DNA from: Salinibacter ruber DSM 13855
GTDB lineage: Bacteria > Bacteroidota > Rhodothermia > Rhodothermales > Salinibacteraceae
Assembly (NCBI RefSeq): GCF_000013045.1
Contig: NC_007677.1
Span: forward strand, 3,032,203 to 3,096,202
Direction of reading: 5' to 3'
DNA length: 64,000 nucleotides
Position numbers and translations under genes: made by a program. The notes under the pieces are model-generated. The model made no database searches. It was not told the DNA's origin and saw only the letters and a list, made by a program, of their open reading frames with translations. The stretch's first letter is position 1. Every line of letters starts with the position of its first letter. This document shows positions 43,774 through 52,905 of this stretch, piece after piece.

Positions 43774-45309
43774 ATGCACGCCCCCATGCCCCAAAGCGCG
43801 AGTCCCATTGTCCGATCCTCGATTTTCAGCGCCCTCCTCTCAATCTTCGTCGTCCTGTCCCTCGCCGCGGCCCCGGCCCAGGGACAGGCGACCGACTCCA
43901 CCCTCGCCCTCGGCTCCAAGAAATTCACCGAGAACGTCATTCTGGGGTGGATGGGGACGCACCTGATTCGGGCCGAGGGGCTAACCGCCACGCACCGCGA
44001 GGAGCTGGGCGGCTCGCGCTTTCTGTGGGAGGCCCTCCGGCGGGGCGACATCGACGCGTATCCCGAGTACACCGGGACGCTTCGCCAGGAGCTGCTGGCC
44101 GACGTGGACATTGCCCCCGGCGCCCTGGCCGACACGCTGGCCCGCTACGGCATCGCCATGACCGCTCCGCTCGGCTTCAACAACACCTACGCCCTCGGCA
44201 TGCGGGCCGACCAGGCCGCGGCGCTCGGCATCGAGTCGATTGCCGACCTGCAGGACCACCCCGACCTCCGGTTCGGCTTCACGAACGAGTTTATGGACCG
44301 GTCCGACGGCTGGCCGTCCCTGCGGCGGGCCTACGACCTGCCGCAGTCGGCCCGAGGGCTGGATCATGACATCGCCTACCGCGGCCTCGCCAACGGGGAG
44401 ATCGACGTGATCGACCTCTACTCGACCGACGCGAAGATCGAGCAGTACGACCTCCGCGTTCTGGAGGACAACAAAGACCACTTCCCCGCCTACGAGGCCC
44501 TCTTCCTCTACCGGCGCGACCTGGCGACGCGGGCGCCCGCCGCCGTCACGGCCCTCAAGCGCCTCGCCGGCCAAATCCCGGCCGACACGATGCAGCGGCT
44601 CAACGCCCGGTCCAACATCGACCAGACGGACGAGGCGACGGTGGCGGCCGACTTCCTGAATCAGTCGCTCGGCCTCAACGCCACGGCCGACGCCGATACA
44701 CGGGTGGAGCGCCTGCGCCGGTACACGGCCGACCACCTCGTGCTGGTCGGCCTCTCGCTCGGCCTCGCGATCCTGTTCGGCGTCCCGCTGGGCGTCGTGG
44801 CCGCGAAGCGGCGGTTTCTCGGCCCCGGCGTCCTGATCGTCGTGGGCGTCATCTACACCATTCCGGCGCTCGCCCTGCTGGCGATGATGGTGCCACCGCT
44901 CGGCCTGGGGCGCGTGCCCGCCGTGACGGCCCTCACCCTCTACAGCCTCCTCCCGATCGTGTGGACCACGTACACGGGCCTGAAGGACATTTCGGGGCCG
45001 CTGCGGGAGTCGGCCGACGCGCTGGGGCTGTCGGCCCCGGCGAAGCTGTGGCGGGTGGAGCTGCCGCTGGCCGGGCGGTCCATCCTCGCGGGCATCAAGA
45101 TCGCCGTCATCATCAACATCGGCGCGGCCACACTCGGGGCCCTCATCGGGGCGGGCGGCTACGGCCAGCCCATCCTCACCGGCATCCGGCGGGCTAACCT
45201 GGGCCTCATCCTCGAGGGCACCGTCCCGGCGGCGGTGCTCACAATCCTTGCGCTGGGCCTGCTGGAGGGCCTGGAGCGCGGCCTGCTGCCGCGGTCGATG
45301 CAGTCGTGA
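43774..45309 (+). CDS. Osmoprotectant ABC transporter: substrate-binding domain fused to permease
   Basis: This is a 511-residue fusion. A signal peptide leads (SALLSIFVVLSLAAAPAQGQ). Residues about 40-300 form an OpuAC/OpuCC-like binding domain (LALGSKKFTENVILGWMGTH; YPEYTGTLRQELL; GLNATADADTRV at the end). The remainder is an OpuCB-type permease with about five to six membrane segments (LGAATLGALIGAGG-type motif in ATLGALIGAGGYGQPILTGI). The order, binding domain first, is the reverse of EgtU/OpuCBC-type fusions, where the permease is first. It is in an operon with the ATPase at 43015. Confidence 0.88.
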   Translation: MHAPMPQSASPIVRSSIFSALLSIFVVLSLAAAPAQGQATDSTLALGSKKFTENVILGWMGTHLIRAEGLTATHREELGGSRFLWEALRRGDIDAYPEYTGTLRQELLADVDIAPGALADTLARYGIAMTAPLGFNNTYALGMRADQAAALGIESIADLQDHPDLRFGFTNEFMDRSDGWPSLRRAYDLPQSARGLDHDIAYRGLANGEIDVIDLYSTDAKIEQYDLRVLEDNKDHFPAYEALFLYRRDLATRAPAAVTALKRLAGQIPADTMQRLNARSNIDQTDEATVAADFLNQSLGLNATADADTRVERLRRYTADHLVLVGLSLGLAILFGVPLGVVAAKRRFLGPGVLIVVGVIYTIPALALLAMMVPPLGLGRVPAVTALTLYSLLPIVWTTYTGLKDISGPLRESADALGLSAPAKLWRVELPLAGRSILAGIKIAVIINIGAATLGALIGAGGYGQPILTGIRRANLGLILEGTVPAAVLTILALGLLEGLERGLLPRSMQS

Positions 45310-45320
45310 TACCCCGCGGC

Positions 45321-45719
45321 TCACCCGACGCAAAAGTAGCGGTCGTGGTGGCGCGCGCAGTTGGGATTGAACGCCGCCCCGCATGCCGGACACGTGTGGT
45401 CGGCGTCCAGGTACTGCTCGATCGTCAGCACTGTCCGGCACCGTCCACACAGGACGGCCGACGCGTTAAACTGATCGTGCGGCCACCGCTCGGGAGGGTG
45501 GGTCGCCGTCTCTTCGTGGCATCTGTGGCACGGGTAGAACACGTCGCAGCACGCAAAGCGGATGGCAATGACGTCCCGCGGGCCGTGGTAGTGGGCGCAG
45601 CGCGTCTCCGGCCCCACGTCGACGCCGCGGACGGGCACGTCGAATCGAGGGTCCGAACCCGGCCCGCGGGTGGTGCACCGCGGGCCCCATCGGTCGGACG
45701 GAGAATCGTCGGCGGTCAT
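45321..45719 (-). CDS. CHY-type zinc-finger protein
   Basis: This is a 132-residue protein rich in Cys and His: ETRCAHYHGPRDVIAIRFAC, CDVFYPCHRCHEE, VLCGRCRTVLTIEQYL and CPACGAAFNPNCARHHDRYF. This spacing fits the CHY zinc-finger domain. In eukaryotes the domain is in ubiquitin ligases; the role of stand-alone bacterial copies is unknown. The ATG at 45719 is chosen; the frame extends 34 codons further without conserved residues. Confidence 0.88.
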   Translation of the reverse strand: MTADDSPSDRWGPRCTTRGPGSDPRFDVPVRGVDVGPETRCAHYHGPRDVIAIRFACCDVFYPCHRCHEETATHPPERWPHDQFNASAVLCGRCRTVLTIEQYLDADHTCPACGAAFNPNCARHHDRYFCVG

Positions 45720-45735
45720 CGGAACGCAGAGGGGT

Positions 45736-47211
45736 CTATTCGTCGCGGAAGCCCGTCGCCATGGCGTGGCGCTGCCCTCGAAGCAGCCGGCCGAGGCCGC
45801 GGGTCCAGAGCGGCACCGCAAGGAGCCCCAACACCCCTAGGCCCGCTGCGATGAGAAGCGTTGTCGACAGCCCCATCCCCACCACGAGCCCCACCGGCAG
45901 GCCCATGATCGGTAAAACAGCGAGGAAGTGGTACGTGGAGGTGCCCTGGTAGTTGAAAAACGTGCTCTGACCAAGCTGAAGGGGCGTCCGCGCCCACACC
46001 CCGAGCCCCAGTAGGACGGGGGCGCACACCCCGAGATTGTAGAGAAGAAGGCCCCCGAGCGGCGCGAGAAACGGCGGACGCAGCGCCGCAATGAGGGGAC
46101 TGATGAGGGCGAGAGGGCCCACGCACAATCCAGTGAATGTGAGGAGTTGCGCCTGCACCAGTGAACGCGGCGCTACCGCACGGGCGAGGAGCCCGTCGAA
46201 GTGGGCCCCGTGCCAGGCGTAGCTGAATTGCGTGTAGGTCAGTCCCAAGTTGCCACTCAACAAGAAGCCAAAGATTACTTTGTTCATCGGCGCAACCGTT
46301 CCCCCAACCAGGGGAATGAGGAGGAATGGCCCGAGCACCAAGAGCCCGGCGGCTAGCATCTGCCGCGGCCGCTTGTTGCGCAGGATGAGCTTCAGGTCCA
46401 GCAGTGCCAGCGACGCCACGCGGCCCCACCCACGGCCTCGCCCCCGAAGCGCCGCGCCGGCGTGCGTGTGGCCCTCCTCCGTGTCGCCCAGCACACTGTA
46501 GAGGCGCCCCCGCAGCGCCCGGTGGGCCGCCACGGACATTCCGGTTGCGCCCCCAATCAACACAAGAAGAGGCGCGATCCGCCCCGCCGCCAGCCCTCCA
46601 AAGAGCCACGCAGACGCGGATTGGAGCAGTTGTCCTCCCGTCCAGTAGCCCCCCGCCACGACGACCGCGAGAAGGCCGGCCGCGCCGAGCACGAACCCGG
46701 CGTGTCGGTCCCACACGGCCCGGAGGAGGCCGTTCAGAAACTGCGTCGTCGCCACCAGCAGGAGCGCCCCCACGGCCCAGCACGCCGCCCCCACCGCCGA
46801 GGTCGCAGGACGCACCGTGCTCCCCCACAGCGACGCGAGGACGACGACCGGCAGCAGGTTCAGCAGGCTCAGAGACGAGACCACCTGCAGGATGCGGACG
46901 ATCCGCGGCCGCCGAAGGGGAAGATGCAGATACGGCCGCACGTCGCTCCCGGCGGACCGCTGGAGGAAGAAGCGCATCGGGACGAGCCCCACCGCGCCGT
47001 ATAGCAGAAATTCGTTGAGCAACCGCAGCGGATCCTGCCCCGGTGCCACCTCCGCCACGACCTGCGGATAGTACCACCCGGCCGCCACGAAGAGGGACCC
47101 AAAGTACGCGGCCGCCAGCAGGAGGAGCAGGCCCCCAATCAGGCTGCGGCCAAAGGTCGGCGAGCGGGTCTGTTGATGCCACTGGTGGCGGAGGACGTCA
47201 AGAAGCGTCAT
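45736..47211 (-). CDS. DUF5687-type ABC-2-like membrane permease (1)
   Basis: This is a 491-residue membrane protein with about ten to twelve hydrophobic segments. It starts MTLLDVLRHQWHQQTRSPTF, resembling the DUF5687 N-terminus, and has LKLILRNKRPRQM in the centre, a conserved cytosolic loop. It forms a cluster with two other DUF5687 proteins and an ABC ATPase. It is probably the transport domain of an exporter; the substrate is unknown. It is less similar to the two genes that follow than they are to each other. Confidence 0.75.
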   Translation of the reverse strand: MTLLDVLRHQWHQQTRSPTFGRSLIGGLLLLLAAAYFGSLFVAAGWYYPQVVAEVAPGQDPLRLLNEFLLYGAVGLVPMRFFLQRSAGSDVRPYLHLPLRRPRIVRILQVVSSLSLLNLLPVVVLASLWGSTVRPATSAVGAACWAVGALLLVATTQFLNGLLRAVWDRHAGFVLGAAGLLAVVVAGGYWTGGQLLQSASAWLFGGLAAGRIAPLLVLIGGATGMSVAAHRALRGRLYSVLGDTEEGHTHAGAALRGRGRGWGRVASLALLDLKLILRNKRPRQMLAAGLLVLGPFLLIPLVGGTVAPMNKVIFGFLLSGNLGLTYTQFSYAWHGAHFDGLLARAVAPRSLVQAQLLTFTGLCVGPLALISPLIAALRPPFLAPLGGLLLYNLGVCAPVLLGLGVWARTPLQLGQSTFFNYQGTSTYHFLAVLPIMGLPVGLVVGMGLSTTLLIAAGLGVLGLLAVPLWTRGLGRLLRGQRHAMATGFRDE

Positions 47212-47270
47212 GATGAATCAGCTGCATGGCGGGACGCGTCGACAGGGACCTCTTCGTTTCTGTTCTCGTC

Positions 47271-48779
47271 TCAGATCGGCTCGTTCTCCCGGAAGGCCTT
47301 CAGCATCGCGTGCCGGTGGCGGTTGAGTTGCTGGGCAAAGGGCTCCGGCCGCCAGGCGGCCCCCCCGATCCCGAACACGCCCACCGCACACAGGCTCCCG
47401 CCGACGATCCACCAGGCGCCGGTTGCATCTGCCAAGATCGGTGACGCAATGAGTACGAGAAGAGGAGGGAGAAGCACCAGTCCCCGCATCGACCCCGACG
47501 GGTTCATCGAAAAGTGCGACGCCGACAGGTCGACCGGGGTGCGGAAGCGCGGCCCGAAGTACACGGTACTGGGCACCATCACGCCCCACCAGTAGAGCGT
47601 GCAGCCCACCAGGAACGCCACGTACCGGAGCGGGACCCAGGGAAGTAACGTCGGAAGAAGAAGGGTGGCTGGAATGAGACCGGCCCAAAGCAGCGCTAAC
47701 TTCGAAATCGCAATGTGCGATAGAGGGGTCGGACGGGCAAAGAGCCCATCGATGTGCCCGGCCGAGATTCCGTAGACGGTATACCCAATTGCGAAGAACG
47801 GGCCTCCGATTCCCCAGAGCACGATGTTCATAAGCACCTCTGACTCTACCGTCCCTGTCATGACGAGTTGCGCGCCCGCCCATCCATAGAAGAGCACCAT
47901 CAGCCCGAGTATGGTCGCGGTGGCGCCCCGGAGCCGCCGCGTTCGGACGACCTGCCGCAGTTCCAGCGCCACGAGGGTGCCCGCCGGCAGGGTTTGTTCG
48001 ATCCACTGGTAGACCGACGCGGCCCGCCGGGACGGTCCCCCAATCTGAGCGACCGTCCGCCGATCGACCTCCAGTCGCGCCCGCATCACTCGTATCATCA
48101 GCGCATGCGTAGAGCCTACGCCGCAGGCCGTGGCAATCAGCCCCCCTTCCGGTCGGCCAAATAGGAGCCGGGAGAGCCCACGAAAGAGGTCGGGGCCCAC
48201 CCCCGCGTCGGCCACGAAACACAGCGCGATCCCGGCCAGCACGCCCACAAAGCCCCAGGGCCGCCGCCCCAGGAACAGGTGCAGGAGGATTGCCCCGTGG
48301 CTCGCGAGCACCACCGTCAGCAGCAGCGCCGTGGCGAGCCACGCGCCCGCTGCGACCGGCGACCACGCCGTCGCGATCTCCGCCGCCCACACGGGAACCA
48401 CCAGTACTACCGCAAACACCGTGTGCACCGACAGGAGCGACAGGAGCGCCTGCCCATTGAGCAGTCCCCTCCGCGACACCGGAAGCACCGCGTAGGATGC
48501 CACCCGCTCCGACGGGGGCGACTGCAGAAGGAAACGGCTCGCCATCAGGGCGGGCACGAGGTACAGCATCCCGCCGTTGATGAGCGCCAGCGCATCGGCC
48601 TCCGGGAAGAGCTCCCGCAGCACGTCGCCCAGCACGTAGCTGCCCAGCCCCAGTGGCGCCAGCAGGAGCACCAGGAGGCCGACCAACACGACTTGGCCGG
48701 CTACCGTGCCGGTGCCCCACCTCGGGTCGCGCAGCCAGCGCGTCACGCGGTGCCGCAATAGAAAACGAATCGCGCGCAT
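47271..48779 (-). CDS. DUF5687-type membrane permease (2)
   Basis: This is a 502-residue polytopic membrane protein. The ATG at 48779 gives MRAIRFLLRHRVTRWLRDP, nearly the same as the start of the next paralog. Shared segments include WGTGTVAGQVVLVG, GSYVLG, INGGMLYLVPA and FGISAGHIDGLFARP-like GISAGHIDGLFARP. It and the 48894-50387 gene look like a tandem duplication. The C-terminus RHRHAMLKAFRENEPI is also shared with the paralog. Confidence 0.75.
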   Translation of the reverse strand: MRAIRFLLRHRVTRWLRDPRWGTGTVAGQVVLVGLLVLLLAPLGLGSYVLGDVLRELFPEADALALINGGMLYLVPALMASRFLLQSPPSERVASYAVLPVSRRGLLNGQALLSLLSVHTVFAVVLVVPVWAAEIATAWSPVAAGAWLATALLLTVVLASHGAILLHLFLGRRPWGFVGVLAGIALCFVADAGVGPDLFRGLSRLLFGRPEGGLIATACGVGSTHALMIRVMRARLEVDRRTVAQIGGPSRRAASVYQWIEQTLPAGTLVALELRQVVRTRRLRGATATILGLMVLFYGWAGAQLVMTGTVESEVLMNIVLWGIGGPFFAIGYTVYGISAGHIDGLFARPTPLSHIAISKLALLWAGLIPATLLLPTLLPWVPLRYVAFLVGCTLYWWGVMVPSTVYFGPRFRTPVDLSASHFSMNPSGSMRGLVLLPPLLVLIASPILADATGAWWIVGGSLCAVGVFGIGGAAWRPEPFAQQLNRHRHAMLKAFRENEPI

Positions 48780-48893
48780 GCCAACAAATCTGCATCGGTC
48801 TTGCGGGTCGAGTTCCCCGTTCTCAATCGCCTCCCCCAACACACCGGCCGACAACCGGGAGAGTGGAGCACGTCACCAGCGCAGGCGCATGGA

Positions 48894-50387
48894 TCAGACC
48901 GACTCATTCGCCCGAAAACCCGCCAGCATCGCGTGCCGGTGGGACGCAAGCTGTCGGGCGAGTACCCCCGTGGTCCAGGGAAGGGCCAGAAGCCCGATCA
49001 GGCCCGCTCCCCCGAGAACCGCCCCTGCAGTCCACCAGACCCCGGCGGCGTCTGCGACCGCAGCGGCAATCATGGGCGCAAACAAGAGCGGGTACACCGC
49101 AATGCCGTGGAGGGTGCGAACGCTGATCGTAAATGCGCTGGCGCTCGTGTCTACGGGCTTCCGAAGCCGAGGCGCGACGTAGACGAGCGCCGGCACCAGG
49201 ATCCCGCTCCACCACAGCGCGAAGCCGAGCAGAAGGCTCGACTGCGCGGGCGACAGCCACGGGAGAAACGCCGGGAGCAGAAGCGTGCCGGGGAGGATCC
49301 CCAGCCAGAGGAGGACGAGTGTCGCCTTCACGATGCGGCGGGGCGCGTGGGGCCGCGCGAACAATCCGTCGGCATGCCCCGCCGCAATCCCGAAGACGAT
49401 GAACCCGAGCCCGAACGTAGGGCCCAACCCGAACAGGCCGATGAGGAACAGCGAACGCGCAACATCACCATAGACTCCTCCGAGCGCAGCACCGTACCAG
49501 ACGATCACGAGCGCAAGCCCGTAAAGACCAAGCCCCCGCAGCCGCCGTGTCCGCGCGACCTGCCGCAGGGTCAGCGCCACGAGGCGGCCCGCGGGCAGCG
49601 TCCGCTCGACCCACCGGTAGAAGCCAGCCTGTCGGCGTGAGGGACCTCCCGTCCGCCGCCCCGTCCGCCCGTCCACTTCCAGCCGTGCTCGCATTGCCCG
49701 CAACAACGCAGCATGCGTGCCGCCCACGATGCCAACTGCCACGGCCAGCCCGAGGGCCGGTCGCCCAAACAGAACGCGGGAGAATCCACGGAAGAGGTCT
49801 GGGCCCAGCGTCGCGTCGGCCGCGAAAAACAACGCGATCCCCGCTAGTGCGCCGGCCGTTCCCCACGGCCGTCGGCCTAGCAGCAGGTGAAGCAGGTTTG
49901 CTCCGTGGCTCGCCAGCACGATCGTCAACAGCAACGCGGCAACGAGCCACGCTCCGGCCCCGACTGGTGTCCATGCCGTCGCGATTTCCCTCGCCCACAC
50001 CGGCCCGACCAGCACCACGGCGAAGACCGTGTGCAGCGACAGCAGGGACAATGCTGCCTGCCCGTTGAGGAGACCGGTCCCCGAAATGGGAAGTGACACG
50101 TACGGCGCCACATGCTCCGATGGCGGCGGTTGCGTCAAGAACCGACTCGCCATGAAGACGGGCACCAGGTAGAGCATCCCGCCGTTGATGAGGCTCAGGG
50201 CGCTCGCCTCCGGGTACAATTCCCGCAACACCTCGCCCAGCACGTAGCTTCCCAGCCCGAGCGGCGCGAGCAGAACCAGCAAGAAGCCCAGCAACACGAC
50301 CTGGCCGGCCACCGTGCCGGTGCCCCACGTCGGGTCGCGCAGCCAGCGCGTGACGCGGTGTCGAAGCAGAATTCGAAGCGCGCGCAT
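48894..50387 (-). CDS. DUF5687-type membrane permease (3)
   Basis: This is a 497-residue paralog of the preceding gene. MRALRILLRHRVTRWLRDPT, ILRELYPEASALSLINGG-type segments and the end SHRHAMLAGFRANESV match it. It lies 114 bases upstream of the previous gene and 45 bases downstream of the ABC ATPase gene, so all probably share one transcript. Two similar permeases could form a heterodimer. Confidence 0.75.
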   Translation of the reverse strand: MRALRILLRHRVTRWLRDPTWGTGTVAGQVVLLGFLLVLLAPLGLGSYVLGEVLRELYPEASALSLINGGMLYLVPVFMASRFLTQPPPSEHVAPYVSLPISGTGLLNGQAALSLLSLHTVFAVVLVGPVWAREIATAWTPVGAGAWLVAALLLTIVLASHGANLLHLLLGRRPWGTAGALAGIALFFAADATLGPDLFRGFSRVLFGRPALGLAVAVGIVGGTHAALLRAMRARLEVDGRTGRRTGGPSRRQAGFYRWVERTLPAGRLVALTLRQVARTRRLRGLGLYGLALVIVWYGAALGGVYGDVARSLFLIGLFGLGPTFGLGFIVFGIAAGHADGLFARPHAPRRIVKATLVLLWLGILPGTLLLPAFLPWLSPAQSSLLLGFALWWSGILVPALVYVAPRLRKPVDTSASAFTISVRTLHGIAVYPLLFAPMIAAAVADAAGVWWTAGAVLGGAGLIGLLALPWTTGVLARQLASHRHAMLAGFRANESV

Positions 50388-50432
50388 TCGAGGCGTGCTG
50401 TTGAGGTCAGGAGCCGGCTCGATGCCATGTCC

Positions 50433-51161
50433 CTACGCATCGGCGGGCGTGGTTTCCTTCGGCCGAATCGCCTCCGCGAAGTAGGTCGTCAGGTCCTCCA
50501 GCGTGTCCGGGTCCGTCGGCTCGTCGCGCACGATCTCTCCACCCTCCAGGATCGCAATGCGGTCGCTCACGTCGGTGACGTGTCCCAGGTCGTGGCTGGA
50601 GACGAGCATCGTCGTGTCCCCACGGCGCGCCTGCAGCAGCTCCTTGAGTTGGATCTGCGACCGCGGGTCGAGGCTCGCGAACGGCTCGTCGAACACGAGC
50701 AGGTCCGGCGCTGGCAGCAGCGCGGCGACGAGGCCCGCCTTGTTCTTGTTGCCGGTCGAGAGGTCGCGGATGTACTTGGTCGTCTCCCCGATCGGCTCGT
50801 CGACGTAGAAGTCCGCGAACTGCGTGAGCCGCTCGTCGACCTCCGCCTCGCTCAGGTCGTAGGTCTGGCCCACGAAGTGCCAGTACTCGTCGGGCGTGAG
50901 GAAGTCGATCAGGAACGAGGGGCCGAGGTAGGAGCCGGTGCGCGTTTTCCAGTCGAAGGCGCTGGCCACATCGTCGCCGTCGAGCCGCACCTGCCCGTCA
51001 TCGGCGCGGATCAGGTCGAGGACGAGGCGGAGAAAGGTGGTCTTGCCCGCCCCGTTGTTGCCGACGAGGCCAAGGGCCGTGCCCGGCTCAACCGTCAGGT
51101 CGGGGATGGACAACTCAAACTCGTCGTAGCGCTTCGTGAGGGCGTTGGCGGTCAGGCGCAT
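50433..51161 (-). CDS. ABC transporter ATP-binding protein of the DUF5687 cluster
   Basis: This is a 242-residue ATPase. Walker A is GLVGNNGAGKTTFLRL, the signature region is IRDLSTGNKNKAGLVAALL (LSTGN replaces the common LSGGQ) and Walker B is LLVFDEPFASLDP, with the switch in VSSHDLGHV. The ATG at 51161 begins MRLTANALTKRY. It is the only ATPase in the cluster and probably energises all three DUF5687 proteins. Confidence 0.88.
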   Translation of the reverse strand: MRLTANALTKRYDEFELSIPDLTVEPGTALGLVGNNGAGKTTFLRLVLDLIRADDGQVRLDGDDVASAFDWKTRTGSYLGPSFLIDFLTPDEYWHFVGQTYDLSEAEVDERLTQFADFYVDEPIGETTKYIRDLSTGNKNKAGLVAALLPAPDLLVFDEPFASLDPRSQIQLKELLQARRGDTTMLVSSHDLGHVTDVSDRIAILEGGEIVRDEPTDPDTLEDLTTYFAEAIRPKETTPADA

Positions 51162-51351
51162 GGTGGAGCGGGACGGTTGGTTGTGAACATGATCGAGCAC
51201 GGACTGCGGTGTAACATGAACGCCCGGACGCGCAGACGCCAATGTGGGGCGCGCCGTGCATTCGACGATCCCGAAACAGTGTAGGCATCAGTCGTCTCGC
51301 CTCCAACCCCTCCGTTCGTATTCTGCGCCTCCCGCGCTCCCCCCGCCCTTC

Positions 51352-52866
51352 TCACTCCCGCGACGCCCGGAAGCCGCGCAGCATCGCGTGGCGGTTGTAG
51401 TCGTACAGCCGCGTGAGGCCGCGCAACCAGACCGGCAGTGCAAGCAGCGAAAGGAGCCCGAGTGCAGCCACCCCACCAAACTGGAGGACCAGGCGGTCGA
51501 ACGAGAACAGAAACAGAAAGGGAACGACGAACAGCGGAAACGTGACGGCCACGCGTCCGCCGGAGAAGTTGGTCTGGATAAACGACCGCTGGTCAATCTC
51601 GAGGGCTTTCCGATTGAAGGTCGCACCGGCAATCATGGCGGGCACCACGACCCCGGCATTGTACAGGAAAAACGTGGTGTGCACAATCAGAAACGGATTC
51701 TGCGACAGAAGCAACGTCGGAAGCGGGACCAAGAAGCAAAGGAGGGTTCCCACCTCCAGAAAAAGCAACTTCCCGCCCATGCGATGACGGGCAGAGACGG
51801 GGCGGGCCTCGCAGGCTTCCACCCCCGTGCCTTCGTAGCTGAAGAGGTTCTGGCCGTGGTAAATCGCGAACACCCCCGTTGCGAACAGTCCGGGGAAGAC
51901 CGTCATGTTGATCAGTTCCATGGGCGGGGCTGCCCGCAAATCTGCTACCTCGATCGGGGAGACGGAAAATCCAGAAATGACCAGAACGAAGAAGAGCGCA
52001 GTGAAGAACGTCCAGCGGGTTTGGGCATTGCGAAGCAGGAGCCGCGCCTCCAGGACGGCTTCCCGCCAGGCGGGCCCCCGCCGCGCCAGCCGATCGAGCC
52101 ACTCGCTCGAGGTTCGCGACGAGGCCCGCCGCCGCGAGCGGTCCATGACCATGGCCCCCCGCAGCCACCGCGTGTACCCCCCCACGAGGCCGACGAGACC
52201 AAGCGCGGCAACCGACGTGGGCAGCACGTCTCCCCGCACGACCCCGCCGAAGAGCCACGCCGACACGTCCACCAGCGAGACGAGCCCGACGCCCAGGTCG
52301 ACCGCCTCGATGGCCGCGGCCGCGACGAGCAGGCCCACGGCCCCCGCCGCCCGAAACGGACGGTCCGACACCGCGCGCCGGAGCATCGGCGCGGCGTAGG
52401 TGACCGCCGTCAGCACCCCGAGGCCCGCAAGCCCGAAGCGCAGGGCCGCGCCGCCCGTCCCGTTCAGTGCCCCCTCCACACCGACCGCAACAATGAACGC
52501 CAGTGGCACCGCATTCCAGAGGCTCAAAGGCGCAAAGACTGCCAGCAGGCCCGCGAGGGCGGAGCGGCGCACCGGGAGGGCCTGATAGGGGCGCGGATCA
52601 ACCCCGAGCCCGGATTCCATCACCACCCGTAGCGCCGCGTAGCCGAGGCCGAACGGGAGCAGGCCCTTCGCCGCCACGAGGAGCGGGTCGGCGCCCGGCG
52701 CGACCTCCCGCACCAGATCGTCGAACACCAGCCCGACGAGCACGAGCCCCCCACCCAGATACAGCGCCAGGAACCCGCCGAGAATGAGCGAAAGGGCCCG
52801 CCGCCCGACGAACGGGGCACGTACGGCGGCCTGGAGGCGGTGATAAAGAAGGGATAACAGGGTCAC
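51352..52866 (-). CDS. DUF5687-type membrane permease (4th-position, first in the transcript)
   Basis: This is a 504-residue membrane protein with a GTG start (52866). MTLLSLLYHRLQAAVRAPF and ARLLLRNAQTRWTFFTALFF fit DUF5687. It starts 39 bases after the CPBP protease gene and is upstream of the ABC ATPase, with a 190-base gap. Many conserved segments (FSYEGTGVEACEARPVSARH; LYDYNRHAMLRGFRASRE) match the family end pattern RHAML.GFR seen in all copies. Confidence 0.75.
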   Translation of the reverse strand: MTLLSLLYHRLQAAVRAPFVGRRALSLILGGFLALYLGGGLVLVGLVFDDLVREVAPGADPLLVAAKGLLPFGLGYAALRVVMESGLGVDPRPYQALPVRRSALAGLLAVFAPLSLWNAVPLAFIVAVGVEGALNGTGGAALRFGLAGLGVLTAVTYAAPMLRRAVSDRPFRAAGAVGLLVAAAAIEAVDLGVGLVSLVDVSAWLFGGVVRGDVLPTSVAALGLVGLVGGYTRWLRGAMVMDRSRRRASSRTSSEWLDRLARRGPAWREAVLEARLLLRNAQTRWTFFTALFFVLVISGFSVSPIEVADLRAAPPMELINMTVFPGLFATGVFAIYHGQNLFSYEGTGVEACEARPVSARHRMGGKLLFLEVGTLLCFLVPLPTLLLSQNPFLIVHTTFFLYNAGVVVPAMIAGATFNRKALEIDQRSFIQTNFSGGRVAVTFPLFVVPFLFLFSFDRLVLQFGGVAALGLLSLLALPVWLRGLTRLYDYNRHAMLRGFRASRE

Positions 52867-52905
52867 AGCTGGAAGGGAGTGGCGAACGACGGCCAGCGAT
52901 TGGAT

